Of a stretch of DNA of 64,000 nt, positions 9,347-17,408 are shown in pieces. Both the position numbers and the translations under genes were made by a program. Every line of letters starts with the position of its first letter. Within the stretch, counting starts at the first letter, position 1. The notes beneath the pieces are model-generated. The model was not told where the DNA came from, ran no database searches, and saw only the letters and a list, made by a program, of their open reading frames with translations. Source of the stretch: Vibrio pelagius (GTDB lineage Bacteria > Pseudomonadota > Gammaproteobacteria > Enterobacterales > Vibrionaceae); assembly GCF_024347575.1 (NCBI RefSeq), contig NZ_AP025504.1, positions 1,054,001 to 1,118,000 of the forward strand, read 5' to 3'.

Positions 9347-10816
9347 TTACGACAGTAGCTGCTTCAAGGTAAGAGGTCGTTCGGCAACATTTAAGCGTTG
9401 TGCTGCAGTTAGCCCCTCTTTATCTTGGTAGCATAAATTATGCCAAGCTCTAAAGATATCGAGCAGAGGAAGGATACCAGCAGGACGCAGTTTACGTCTT
9501 GGTTCGTTAATGAAGCCGTCAAATAGAACTTGGAAGCGCTGTTGATAGAACTTGGTCTGTTTAAGAGAAGCGTGCTCGAACCAATGTTCTGGTTGACTGT
9601 TGTTACCCGCTAAGTAACAGATACCTTTTTGCTTGTCACCTTGATTAGCTATCGCCCAACGATCTCGCCACCAACTCATGTGCACAACATCGATTTTATC
9701 AAACCCTAGATGATCGTCCCATAAGGCATCTTCTTCGACATACATCAGGTTGACGTTGTTGTTTTGGATTCTTGGTAGGCAGACACTCAATGCCGCTGAA
9801 CGTAGCAGAGGATCTTGAGGTAAGTAAATAGAAACAGGCTTGCTCTCGTCGCACATGTCTAGCACATGTAAGAAATGAGCATAGGAAGTATAAGGTGGAC
9901 GAACCAAAGCCCCTTTAGACGGATAGCTGAAAGAGGTGAGGTTACCCATAGGGTCTTCGACATTGCCACGAGCGAGTATCACTTGATATTGCTGCTCAAT
10001 ACGTTTTTTAAGATCGTCAGAAGAGGTTGGTAACTCTATGTTAGCTTCGGAAGAGTGCTCTTTTGAGACGAACCGAGCAACAGAATCATATGGGTTGTGG
10101 TCAACATTGCCAACGGGCTCTTCATTTTGAGAGTAGTTGACGTGTTGGCAAAGAATGTAGCCAGAGTGGGCTTCACCGGTCGCGATCCATAAAACGCCGT
10201 TGTTGCTATGTGGCTGAAGGCGTTGGTAGTGGGACGCAAATTGGTAATCTTTTGCGTGATTCACCCAGCGTGCATCGATCATCGCCAGTTTGCGTCTACA
10301 GCGGCTCGCGATATGATCCACGTGATCGTAGAAGGTTTTCGGGTTGATCTCTAGCTTACGGCATATTTCACGTACAGAGTAACCCATGAACAGAAGACCC
10401 ATGAGGTTTTCTTGGAATTGCAGTTTCTTGTTAGAGCCTGACCATTTATCAACAAACGTCGACTGACAATCTTTGCAGCGATAGCGTTGCCTATCTCCAC
10501 TATAGCCGAAAGCATGGTAAAGGTGTTTGTGAGTGTGAACAGAAAGCCCAAAGTTATCGCAATCATCATTGCGACAAGCTGGAAGGCCGTCACTATGTAG
10601 GTGACGAAGCCGATGAAGTTCATTCAAAACTTCATGGTTGTTAAGTAAGGGGGGGAAAGCCCCACATTCACGACAAACCATCGCTGGACGCTTTGGGTTT
10701 GCATGTTGCAAAACGTAACGCTTTGCATCGCTCAAGCCAAAGTTGTCACACGCCAATGTTTTACAAAAGTTGAGTTGTAAACCGTCCGCGTCTTTTGGCA
10801 GCTCGTCGTTGGACAC
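9347..10816 (-). CDS. Zinc-ribbon/HTH protein resembling IS1-type transposases
   Basis: A 489-residue protein I do not recognise by name. It has two cysteine clusters near the N-terminus: one with CKTLAC and CREC, the other with CRNDDC and CKDC. A helix-turn-helix-like stretch follows (VREICRKLEINPKTFYDHV). Together these look like the InsA-like DNA-binding front of IS1-related transposases. The long C-terminal half has scattered Asp/Glu but no catalytic triad I can assign. I moved the start to GTG at 10816 because GAGGGGG lies six bases upstream; the frame stays open to a TTG at 10894 without a ribosome binding site. No terminal repeats flank it, so it looks like a resident, perhaps domesticated gene downstream of deoD. 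Confidence 0.7.
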   Translation of the reverse strand: MSNDELPKDADGLQLNFCKTLACDNFGLSDAKRYVLQHANPKRPAMVCRECGAFPPLLNNHEVLNELHRLRHLHSDGLPACRNDDCDNFGLSVHTHKHLYHAFGYSGDRQRYRCKDCQSTFVDKWSGSNKKLQFQENLMGLLFMGYSVREICRKLEINPKTFYDHVDHIASRCRRKLAMIDARWVNHAKDYQFASHYQRLQPHSNNGVLWIATGEAHSGYILCQHVNYSQNEEPVGNVDHNPYDSVARFVSKEHSSEANIELPTSSDDLKKRIEQQYQVILARGNVEDPMGNLTSFSYPSKGALVRPPYTSYAHFLHVLDMCDESKPVSIYLPQDPLLRSAALSVCLPRIQNNNVNLMYVEEDALWDDHLGFDKIDVVHMSWWRDRWAIANQGDKQKGICYLAGNNSQPEHWFEHASLKQTKFYQQRFQVLFDGFINEPRRKLRPAGILPLLDIFRAWHNLCYQDKEGLTAAQRLNVAERPLTLKQLLS

Positions 10817-10840
10817 GATCGCCCCCTCGGGATTATTTGG

Positions 10841-10862
10841 GCAGCCAAGCGAACTTGGCTGC
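10841..10862 (-). other. UUCG-loop hairpin between deoD and the next gene
   Basis: On the minus strand a perfect 9-bp stem (GCAGCCAAG with CTTGGCTGC) closes a UUCG loop. It lies 13 bases before the ribosome binding site of the downstream gene and about 35 bases after the deoD stop. No U-run follows, so it is more likely an RNA-stability or processing element than a terminator. Confidence 0.6.
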
Positions 10863-10897
10863 GGGGTATTGCTTTTCAAAGTACCGTTATTCAATGA

Positions 10898-11608
10898 TTA
10901 GATGTTGATAGCGGTTTCTAGCGCTACTTTCATCATGTCGTTGAACGATTTTTGACGCTCTTCAGAGCTCAGTTTCTCACCACGGATGATGTGGTCTGAA
11001 ACGGTTAAGATTGTTAGTGCTTTCGCGCCTAGATCCGCAGCAACACCGTAGATACCTGCAGCTTCCATATCGACACCTAGGATGCCTAGTTTTTCCATCT
11101 TCTCAAAGATGTCTGCTTCTGGTGTGTAGAATAGGTCTGCAGAGAATACGTTACCTACTTTCACTGGTACTTCTTGAGCACGCGCTTGGTTTACTGCTTC
11201 TTCTAGAAGACCGAAATCCGCGATTGCTGCAAAGTCGTGATCGTTAAAACGAATGCGGTTAACTTTAGAGTCAGTTGACGCGCCCATACCAATAACAACG
11301 TCCATAAGTTTAACGTCGTCACGTACCGCGCCACAGCTACCAACACGGATAACATTTTTTACACCGTACTCAGCAATAAGTTCGTGAACGTAGATGCAGC
11401 ATGAAGGGATACCCATGCCGTGGCCCATTACAGAAACTTTCTTACCTTTGTAAGTGCCAGTGTAGCCAAACATGTTACGAACATCACAAACTTGCTTCAC
11501 GTCATCAAGGAATGTTTCAGCAATGTATTTTGCGCGAAGCGGGTCGCCCGGCATCAGTACAGTTTCAGCGAAATCACCAGCTTGTGCGTTAATATGAGGT
11601 GTAGCCAT
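10898..11608 (-). CDS. deoD: Purine nucleoside phosphorylase, DeoD type
   Basis: Cleaves purine (deoxy)nucleosides with phosphate to give the free base and (deoxy)ribose-1-phosphate in the cytoplasm, part of nucleoside salvage. The product is 236 residues, the usual length of the hexameric DeoD family. It starts MATPHINA and carries the phosphate-site motif MPGDPLRAK, the RVGSCGA motif, and the nucleoside-binding VDMEAAG segment. The reverse-strand ATG at 11608 has a GGAG upstream. No deoA, deoB or deoC is next to it, so it is a solitary deoD, followed by the zinc-ribbon gene. Confidence 0.97.
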   Translation of the reverse strand: MATPHINAQAGDFAETVLMPGDPLRAKYIAETFLDDVKQVCDVRNMFGYTGTYKGKKVSVMGHGMGIPSCCIYVHELIAEYGVKNVIRVGSCGAVRDDVKLMDVVIGMGASTDSKVNRIRFNDHDFAAIADFGLLEEAVNQARAQEVPVKVGNVFSADLFYTPEADIFEKMEKLGILGVDMEAAGIYGVAADLGAKALTILTVSDHIIRGEKLSSEERQKSFNDMMKVALETAINI

Positions 11609-11951
11609 CGTCGTTCTCCAAATTTATAGCGGTAATGATAGGAACAGAATTTTCAATTACCGTTTCTGTTGAATTGAATTCGTTTCGTTGAGGCAATATT
11701 AGCGAGTTAAAACGGTGTTCCTTGAGAAGCGTGTCACAAAAAGAGGCGTTTCCAACCATTGTTCGATCATTAATAACTAAAAATGTTGAAAGCGTAGAGG
11801 CAATCGATTTTGCCAAGTCGAGATTTGTGGGTTTGAGAGGTAGGGAGTAGCGAAAATGGTGTGATTCGTATGTGAAACACCATTTATGTGCATTGTCGAG
11901 ACAAGGATTCAACAGTAATCTAAAATGATAATAATAAAAAAAGGGTTGTTT
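11609..11951. other. Divergent promoter region deoD / L,D-transpeptidase
   Basis: A 343-base, AT-rich gap serving divergent genes. I see two TGTGA units six bases apart near 11859-11875, in direct rather than inverted order, so not a normal CRP site. A 107-codon minus-strand frame here has no family likeness and is probably chance. Confidence 0.35.
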
Positions 11952-12920
11952 ATGTCGTACCGCTTGAGTTCAACGCTTCGTAACGTAGTAATAAAACGAA
12001 CAGCAAAAAAACGCATTGCCATTGCGTTAATGCTAACCACTGCCTTTTATTCCGCTTTTAGCACTGGAGCAACTTTTGAATTACCTCCGAGTGACAGCCA
12101 TGTTGTTGGTCGAATACAGCACCATGAAGTGGTTGCTGGAGAAACGTTAGCTCTGATCGCTAAGGAGTATGATATTGGCTTTTTGTCTTTAATGGCAGCC
12201 AACAAAGGTGTCGACCCATTCTTGCCTGCGGAAGGTTATGTGCTGACTATCCCTAGCCGCTTTATCCTTCCTGATACACCACGTGAAGGTATTGTCATAA
12301 ATCTCGCCGAGTTAAGACTTTACTATTTCGAACCAGAGAAAAATCTTGTGCATGTGTTTCCTGTGGGGATAGGTCGAGTAGGGCGGGATACACCAGAGAT
12401 GATAACGACGATTAGTCAGAAACGACCGAATCCAACATGGACACCGCCGAAGTCCATTCGCGAGGAGTATTTGAGTAAAGGTATTGAGCTACCGCCAGTC
12501 GTCCCTGCCGGACCAGACAATCCGTTGGGAGAATATGCGTTAAGGTTAGCTTACGGTATCGGAGATTATCTTATCCACGGAACCAATAAAGACTTTGGTA
12601 TCGGCTTACGTGTCAGTTCCGGTTGTATTCGCATGGAGCCGAAAGATATTGAATGGCTGTTTGAGAAAGTGGATAGGGGTGAAAAGGTCACGATCATCAA
12701 TGAACCGATTAAAGTGGCATTGGAGCCCGACCGTAGTGTCTTTATTGAGGCCCATGAGCCGTTAACTCGCAGCGATGGTTCTAAAAAGTCTTTAACGATG
12801 CCTATTGAGTTGAAGTGGTGGCTAGATGCAGCCGATATCTCTAATTCGAAAGCCAAATCTGTCATTTTTGCTCAGAACGGTGTGCCTGTAGAGATAGCGC
12901 CACCAACTCAGCAATGGTAG
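11952..12920 (+). CDS. L,D-transpeptidase with LysM domain (YkuD family)
   Basis: A periplasmic enzyme that joins or attaches to peptidoglycan stem peptides through L,D cross-links; family members may also fix Lpp-type lipoproteins to the wall. The 322-residue product has an N-terminal hydrophobic signal (residues about 17-40), a LysM-like domain (about 55-100) and a YkuD domain with active-site motif SSGCIRM, the nucleophile being Cys225, plus the HGTN histidine. I chose ATG at 11952, a few bases after AAGGG; a second ATG 27 bases upstream is in frame. The Lpp-like gene lies next door on the other strand, which fits a wall-anchoring job but does not prove it. Confidence 0.88.
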   Translation: MSYRLSSTLRNVVIKRTAKKRIAIALMLTTAFYSAFSTGATFELPPSDSHVVGRIQHHEVVAGETLALIAKEYDIGFLSLMAANKGVDPFLPAEGYVLTIPSRFILPDTPREGIVINLAELRLYYFEPEKNLVHVFPVGIGRVGRDTPEMITTISQKRPNPTWTPPKSIREEYLSKGIELPPVVPAGPDNPLGEYALRLAYGIGDYLIHGTNKDFGIGLRVSSGCIRMEPKDIEWLFEKVDRGEKVTIINEPIKVALEPDRSVFIEAHEPLTRSDGSKKSLTMPIELKWWLDAADISNSKAKSVIFAQNGVPVEIAPPTQQW

Positions 12921-12993
12921 GAACAAGCAGCTCACTACGCCATCGGCATTAAATGAGATAATTCAATCGACTAGGTTAAGGCTATGTAGGGAC

Positions 12994-13023
12994 AAATAAA
13001 AACGCCACTGCAAAACAGTGGCG
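12994..13023 (-). terminator. Intrinsic terminator of the Lpp-like gene
   Basis: On the minus strand an 8-bp perfect stem (CGCCACTG with CAGTGGCG) around a 5-base loop is followed by TTTTTATTT. It lies 22 bases after the lipoprotein stop. Confidence 0.88.
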
Positions 13024-13045
13024 AAAGACCTATTCAGTAGTTATG

Positions 13046-13312
13046 TTACTTAGTGTATGAGCTGGCGATGTTGTCGATACGCTCATTGGCACGCATAGCT
13101 TCCTCTTTCGCTGCCATCGCTGCGTCAGTCGCTTCTTGAGCTTTCATTTCTGCGTCTGCTTTTTCACTCTTAAGTGCTTCAACTTCACTGCTTAGTTGAG
13201 CCACTTGATTTGATAGCTGTTCCATTTCAGACATTGTCGCGTCTTCTGGATCCGAAGAACAACCTGCCAATACAAACACAGAGGCTGCAGCTGCGATTAA
13301 CACCTTATTCAT
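13046..13312 (-). CDS. Alanine-zipper (Lpp-like) outer-membrane lipoprotein
   Basis: A small abundant-type lipoprotein of 88 residues. The signal peptide ends in a lipobox (VLAGC, with Cys near position 19), so the mature N-terminus should be lipidated. The rest is one long alpha-helix with heptad spacing of Ala, Leu and Val, as in Lpp/OprI proteins that form trimeric coiled coils. The C-terminus ends in Lys (SSYTK), which would suit covalent attachment to peptidoglycan as in Braun's lipoprotein. ATG at 13312 has an excellent AAGGAG; nine extra codons upstream in frame are not needed. It has its own terminator. Confidence 0.9.
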   Translation of the reverse strand: MNKVLIAAAASVFVLAGCSSDPEDATMSEMEQLSNQVAQLSSEVEALKSEKADAEMKAQEATDAAMAAKEEAMRANERIDNIASSYTK

Positions 13313-13466
13313 AAGAACTCCTTGCTTATTTATCATCAAAAGATGCGCTATACATTCTTAATCATATAGTCGCTTCACTTTGATTGTAGCGACTAATTAC
13401 TCAAGCGCAAAAGTGATCTCTGGAAAAATTGCAATTTATTGATGTAATTATCAAGGTGTCACTTTA

Positions 13467-13484
13467 ATTCTCAAAAATGAGAAT
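13467..13484. promoter_or_regulatory. Palindrome with Fur-like half in helicase leader
   Basis: ATTCTCA and TGAGAAT are spaced by AAAA in the gap between the lipoprotein and the helicase genes. The right half runs on as GAGAATGATAA, which resembles half a Fur box. The remaining 13313-13672 is an AT-rich leader without other clear signals. Operator status is a guess. Confidence 0.35.
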
Positions 13485-13672
13485 GATAAAAGCCTCTGTG
13501 TTTTAAGCTCGGTATCTTCATGATGCACAACATGAATTTGCAGTATTCATGATAGAACGCGCGCTGAAAGGTATGATAAATTTTCTGTGATCTCTATCCT
13601 TATAAAGAGGTTTCGCGGTATCATGTCACGTTAAATTAATTTTGTTCAATACCATCAAGACTGGAGAGTCCT

Positions 13673-15004
13673 TTGCACTTTAAAGATTTAGGCTTAGATA
13701 ATCGCTTACTGAAGAACTTAAAACATTATGACTTTAAGAAAGCGACAGAGATCCAACAGAAAGCGATCCCTGTTGCTATTGCCGGTAAGGATCTATTGGC
13801 TTCATCAAAAACAGGATCAGGCAAAACATTGGCGTTTGTACTGCCGATGATTCACAAAGCATTAAAAACAAAAGCGTTTTCTGCCCGTGATCCTCGTGGT
13901 GTAATCTTGGCTCCAACTCGTGAGTTGGCAAAGCAAGTGTATGGCGAACTTCGCAGTATGCTTGGTGGTCTATCTTACGATGCAGCGTTAATTCTTGGTG
14001 GTGAAAACTTTAACGATCAAGTGAAAGCACTGCGTAAATACCCGCGTTTTATCGTGGCAACTCCAGGTCGTCTTGCTGACCACCTAGAGCATCGTTCACT
14101 ATTTTTAGATGGTGTTGAGACTCTGATCCTAGATGAAGCAGACCGTATGCTTGATTTGGGTTTCGCTCCAGAGCTTCGCCGCATTGCTAATGCAGCTAAG
14201 CATCGTCGTCGTCAAACGCTGATGTTCTCAGCAACGCTGGATCACGCGGAAGTTAATGACATTGCTAACGAAATGCTAGATGCGCCGAAACGTATCGCAA
14301 TCGGTGTTTCCAATGAAGAGCATCTAGACATCACTCAGAAATTCTACCTATGTGATCACCTTGATCATAAAGAAGCGATTCTTGATCGTGTTTTGGAAGA
14401 AGCAGAATACCGTCAGGTGATGATCTTCACGGCAACACGTGCTGATACTGATCGTCTGACAGAAAAGCTGAACGAGAAGAAGCTAAAAGCGGTGGCATTG
14501 AGCGGTAACCTTAATCAGACACAACGTAACGCGATCATGAGTCAGTTTGAGCGTGCAGTGTACAAGATCTTGGTGACGACAGATGTTGCATCTCGTGGTA
14601 TTGATATCCCGAACGTGAGTCATGTGATTAACTTTGATATGCCTAAACACACGGAAGAGTACGTTCACCGTGTTGGTCGTACTGGCCGTGCTGGTAATAA
14701 AGGTGATGCAATCTCCTTGGTTGGTCCAAAAGACTGGGACAGCTTCAAGCGTGTAGAACTTTACCTGCAACAAGACCTTACCTTCTCGGTACTTGAAGGA
14801 CTGAAAGGTAAGTTTAAAGGTATTAAACCTCGTAAGCCTGCTTTCAAGAAAGGCGGTCCTGTTAAGAAGGCTAACAAGCCACAAGTGAAGAAAACGCCGA
14901 AGAAACCAGTCAAGCGCGATAAGAGCTTCCACCAAAATGTGGCTGTGGGTGATTCAGTCTTTATCCCTAAAAAGAAAGTCGCTCCTAAAGTTGACGATGA
15001 ATAA
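13673..15004 (+). CDS. DEAD-box ATP-dependent RNA helicase
   Basis: Unwinds or remodels RNA at the cost of ATP. The 443-residue protein has the full motif set: Q-motif region (ATEIQQKAIP), Walker A SKTGSGKT at 45-52, PTRELA, TPGRL, DEAD at 154-157, SAT, and HRVGRTGRAG in the second RecA domain. The basic Lys/Pro-rich tail (about 375-430) probably binds RNA. Translation starts at TTG 13673, with GGAGAG upstream. It stands alone with a leader of about 330 bases and its own terminator. A long 5' leader is common among cold-induced helicase genes, but I see no named element. I would not choose between rhlE, srmB or another name. Confidence 0.93.
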   Translation: MHFKDLGLDNRLLKNLKHYDFKKATEIQQKAIPVAIAGKDLLASSKTGSGKTLAFVLPMIHKALKTKAFSARDPRGVILAPTRELAKQVYGELRSMLGGLSYDAALILGGENFNDQVKALRKYPRFIVATPGRLADHLEHRSLFLDGVETLILDEADRMLDLGFAPELRRIANAAKHRRRQTLMFSATLDHAEVNDIANEMLDAPKRIAIGVSNEEHLDITQKFYLCDHLDHKEAILDRVLEEAEYRQVMIFTATRADTDRLTEKLNEKKLKAVALSGNLNQTQRNAIMSQFERAVYKILVTTDVASRGIDIPNVSHVINFDMPKHTEEYVHRVGRTGRAGNKGDAISLVGPKDWDSFKRVELYLQQDLTFSVLEGLKGKFKGIKPRKPAFKKGGPVKKANKPQVKKTPKKPVKRDKSFHQNVAVGDSVFIPKKKVAPKVDDE

Positions 15005-15008
15005 ATAA

Positions 15009-15039
15009 GAAAACCGCCGTTAATGGCGGTTTTCTTTTA
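15009..15039 (+). terminator. Intrinsic terminator of the helicase gene
   Basis: GAAAACCGCC pairs with GGCGGTTTTC around a 6-base loop and is followed by TTTTAT, just after the helicase stop. Confidence 0.9.
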
Positions 15040-15384
15040 TCTAAGCTGTATGAGGGCTTTAAAAGTCGAGGGTCGACATTGAATCCATCAGAATATGGGT
15101 GGCGATGTATTTATGAGTCGCTGTTGTTGGGTGTATTTTAAATCTAATAAAAACAACGTCTTAAATATATATGAGTCATCAAGCTGCTGAGTGGTAATAG
15201 CGGCAGAGTGTTAATAGAGGCGGAATCGTAGGGGTTACACTCTTGTGAATCAGTAGTTGATGTTTAATTTAGATGTTGAATGGTCGTTATTGCTCACGAT
15301 TCTTAATTTATAAATTTCTATTTTCAGAAATCCTCTCCTAGCTTTTCAACTCATCCGAGGTCTAATTAGTTAAGGAGAAAGACG
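15040..15384. other. Gene-free leader before the lipase
   Basis: 345 AT-rich bases between the helicase terminator and lipA. I see no repeat, ORF or operator I can defend, apart from the AAGGAG ribosome binding site at 15373-15378. Confidence 0.6.
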
Positions 15385-16326
15385 TTGAAAAAGATGATGC
15401 TGATGGCGGCTCTGTGCATGGGAAGCGCCAGTGTAAACGCTGGAACGAGTACTGCGCCACTGGAACATTCAGGGTACACACAAACTCAGTACCCAATTGT
15501 ACTGGTACATGGGTTATTTGGCTTCGATACGCTAGCTGGTGTCGATTACTTCTATGGTATTCCCGAATCGCTAGCAAAAGATGGGGCTGACGTTTATGTC
15601 GCTCAGGTCTCTGCAACGAACAGTTCGGAGGTGAGGGGGGAGCAGCTTCTCGCGCAAGTAGAAACCATTATTGCCGTCACCGGAGCGGAGAAAGTTAACT
15701 TAGTTGGCCATAGTCATGGCGGTCCGACTGCAAGATACGTAGGCTCAGTGAGGCCAGATCTTGTAGCATCGGTTACCAGTGTTGGTGGGGTTCATAAAGG
15801 TTCTAAAGTTGCTGATCTGGTGCGAGGTAATGTCACAGAGGGATCCATTACTGAGTCGATTGCCGTTAAGTTGGCTGGTGGCCTCACCACATTGATTAAC
15901 TTACTTTCAGGCGGAAGTGACCTTGAGCAGGATGGGCTCGCTTCATTAGAAGCACTGACGACAGAAGGCTCTCTAGCATTCAATCAGCATTACCCAGAAG
16001 GTGTACCGACATCGGCGTGTGGAGATGGCGAATGGCAAGCGAGCAATGGTGTCTACTACTACTCTTGGACGGGGTCGTCGACCTTTACCAACTTGCTCGA
16101 CCCAACAGATGGAGCAATGACAATTCTAGGTTTAGCGTTTGATGGCCCTAGTGATGGTCTAGTGGGTACTTGCAGTGCTCATTTAGGTCGTGTGATTGGC
16201 GACAACTACAAAATGAATCACTTGGATGAAATCAACGGGACGTTAGGGATTCACCACCTTTTTGAAACAGACCCTGTCACTCTCTATCGTCAACACGCCA
16301 ATCGCCTCAAGCTTGCGGGCTTGTAA
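15385..16326 (+). CDS. lipA: Secreted triacylglycerol lipase (family I, foldase-dependent)
   Basis: Hydrolyses ester bonds of long-chain triglycerides outside the cell. The 313-residue protein has a signal peptide (about 1-19, cleavage near VNA-G), the oxyanion motif VHGLFGF, and the nucleophile elbow GHSHGG with Ser110. A likely catalytic Asp lies in PSDGLVG and a likely His in KMNHLDE. This layout and the following Lif gene mark the Pseudomonas-type lipase family, whose members cross the outer membrane by type II secretion after folding in the periplasm. Start is TTG at 15385, with AAGGAG seven bases before; later in-frame ATGs exist within the signal peptide. Confidence 0.93.
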   Translation: MKKMMLMAALCMGSASVNAGTSTAPLEHSGYTQTQYPIVLVHGLFGFDTLAGVDYFYGIPESLAKDGADVYVAQVSATNSSEVRGEQLLAQVETIIAVTGAEKVNLVGHSHGGPTARYVGSVRPDLVASVTSVGGVHKGSKVADLVRGNVTEGSITESIAVKLAGGLTTLINLLSGGSDLEQDGLASLEALTTEGSLAFNQHYPEGVPTSACGDGEWQASNGVYYYSWTGSSTFTNLLDPTDGAMTILGLAFDGPSDGLVGTCSAHLGRVIGDNYKMNHLDEINGTLGIHHLFETDPVTLYRQHANRLKLAGL

Positions 16327-16352
16327 ACCTTTATTATTGAAGGAGTTAATCA

Positions 16353-17225
16353 ATGAAAAAGGCCACACTGCTACTGATGTCAATGATCGCTGTAGGAAGT
16401 CTCAGTGCGGTCTTTTATCAAAGCCAGTCACGAGCGCAAGCCGTATCGGCAAAGCACCTCAAGAGTGAATCTCAAAGTGACACAGAGATCGACCAAAGTT
16501 CTGCCAAAGATACGATGGATTATTTTATGGCAGCAATGGTTGATATTGACCTCAATCAGGTCAAAGAAAATGTCTCTGACTTCAATGATATCGTCCCTAA
16601 TAGCGTGATAGATGATCGATTATTTGAAAAATATTTGGAGTACAAATCGGCGCTAGAGCAGATAGATTTTTCGAATAATTATTCTAATTTAAGCATTGAA
16701 GAACTGACAGAGTTACACGAACTGTTGTTGGATCAGCAGGCCTATCACTTTACTGCGGGTGAACAAGAGTTGCTGTTTGCACATGAAAATAGAATGCGTG
16801 AGCTAGCGATTGAAAAACTGAAACTGAGGCAAGAATATACTGACCCAATTGAATTTGAAATGCAGTGGCTTGAGGTATTAAGTCTCCAACCTGAATATGT
16901 TCAACAAACGCAAAAAAACACTTTAACCTTAACTCTGCTTAGCCACGAAAATAGTTTAGATAACCAGCAAAAGTACCTTAACCGAGTAGAGATTGTCGGC
17001 GAAAATGCTGCACAACGCTTAAGTGCATTAGACGCCGAACGTGCGCAATTTGATAGCGACTTCCAACGGTTTATTGCTCAAAGAGAGACGATACTGGATA
17101 ACCCAAATTTGAGTGCTGATCAGCAAGCACAGGAAGTTGCTTTGTTGAGAAACGAGCTGTTTACCGAGCAACACATAAAACGAGTAGAGGCGCTAGAGCG
17201 AATTCATGATAGTGAAAAAAACTGA
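16353..17225 (+). CDS. lipB: Lipase-specific foldase (Lif)
   Basis: A membrane-anchored periplasmic chaperone that folds the lipase encoded just upstream. The 290-residue protein has one N-terminal hydrophobic anchor (about 4-22), then a long, charged, helix-rich region (about 50-285) as in Lif proteins, which wrap their client with two mini-domains joined by helices. Start ATG 16353 has AAGGAG. The gene follows lipA by 26 bases and is surely co-transcribed. The next gene begins after the Fur box at 17328, so I see the lipase pair as a separate unit. Confidence 0.88.
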   Translation: MKKATLLLMSMIAVGSLSAVFYQSQSRAQAVSAKHLKSESQSDTEIDQSSAKDTMDYFMAAMVDIDLNQVKENVSDFNDIVPNSVIDDRLFEKYLEYKSALEQIDFSNNYSNLSIEELTELHELLLDQQAYHFTAGEQELLFAHENRMRELAIEKLKLRQEYTDPIEFEMQWLEVLSLQPEYVQQTQKNTLTLTLLSHENSLDNQQKYLNRVEIVGENAAQRLSALDAERAQFDSDFQRFIAQRETILDNPNLSADQQAQEVALLRNELFTEQHIKRVEALERIHDSEKN

Positions 17226-17327
17226 AGTGATCGTTTAACACGCTTAAAATGAATAGTTAGACAGAATAATAAACCAGTAAATTTAGTCAATCGAGCACAA
17301 TAATTGAGATTCATATCACTGAATTAT

Positions 17328-17346
17328 GAAAATGATAATTGATCTC
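17328..17346 (+). promoter_or_regulatory. Fur box upstream of the protease-TonB operon
   Basis: GAAAATGATAATTGATCTC matches 14 of 19 positions of the classic Fur consensus by hand count, and the core ATGATAAT is intact. It lies 62 bases before the chosen start of the S9 peptidase, where it would overlap the promoter. Iron-replete Fur should shut the operon. The assignment rests on sequence only. Confidence 0.75.
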
Positions 17347-17408
17347 ATTACCATTTAGGTGCAGTATACGCAAAAATTATTAAATTGGCGTATGGATTTG
17401 TTGGGTTT

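Noticed and set aside
11859..11875. CRP site before deoD
   Set aside because: The two TGTGA units are direct, not inverted, so they do not form the normal dyad.
11589..11912. 107-codon minus-strand frame upstream of deoD
   Set aside because: No family likeness; it overlaps the deoD start and fills the promoter region.
14483..14935. 150-codon minus-strand frame within the helicase gene
   Set aside because: Shadow of a strongly conserved DEAD-box gene.
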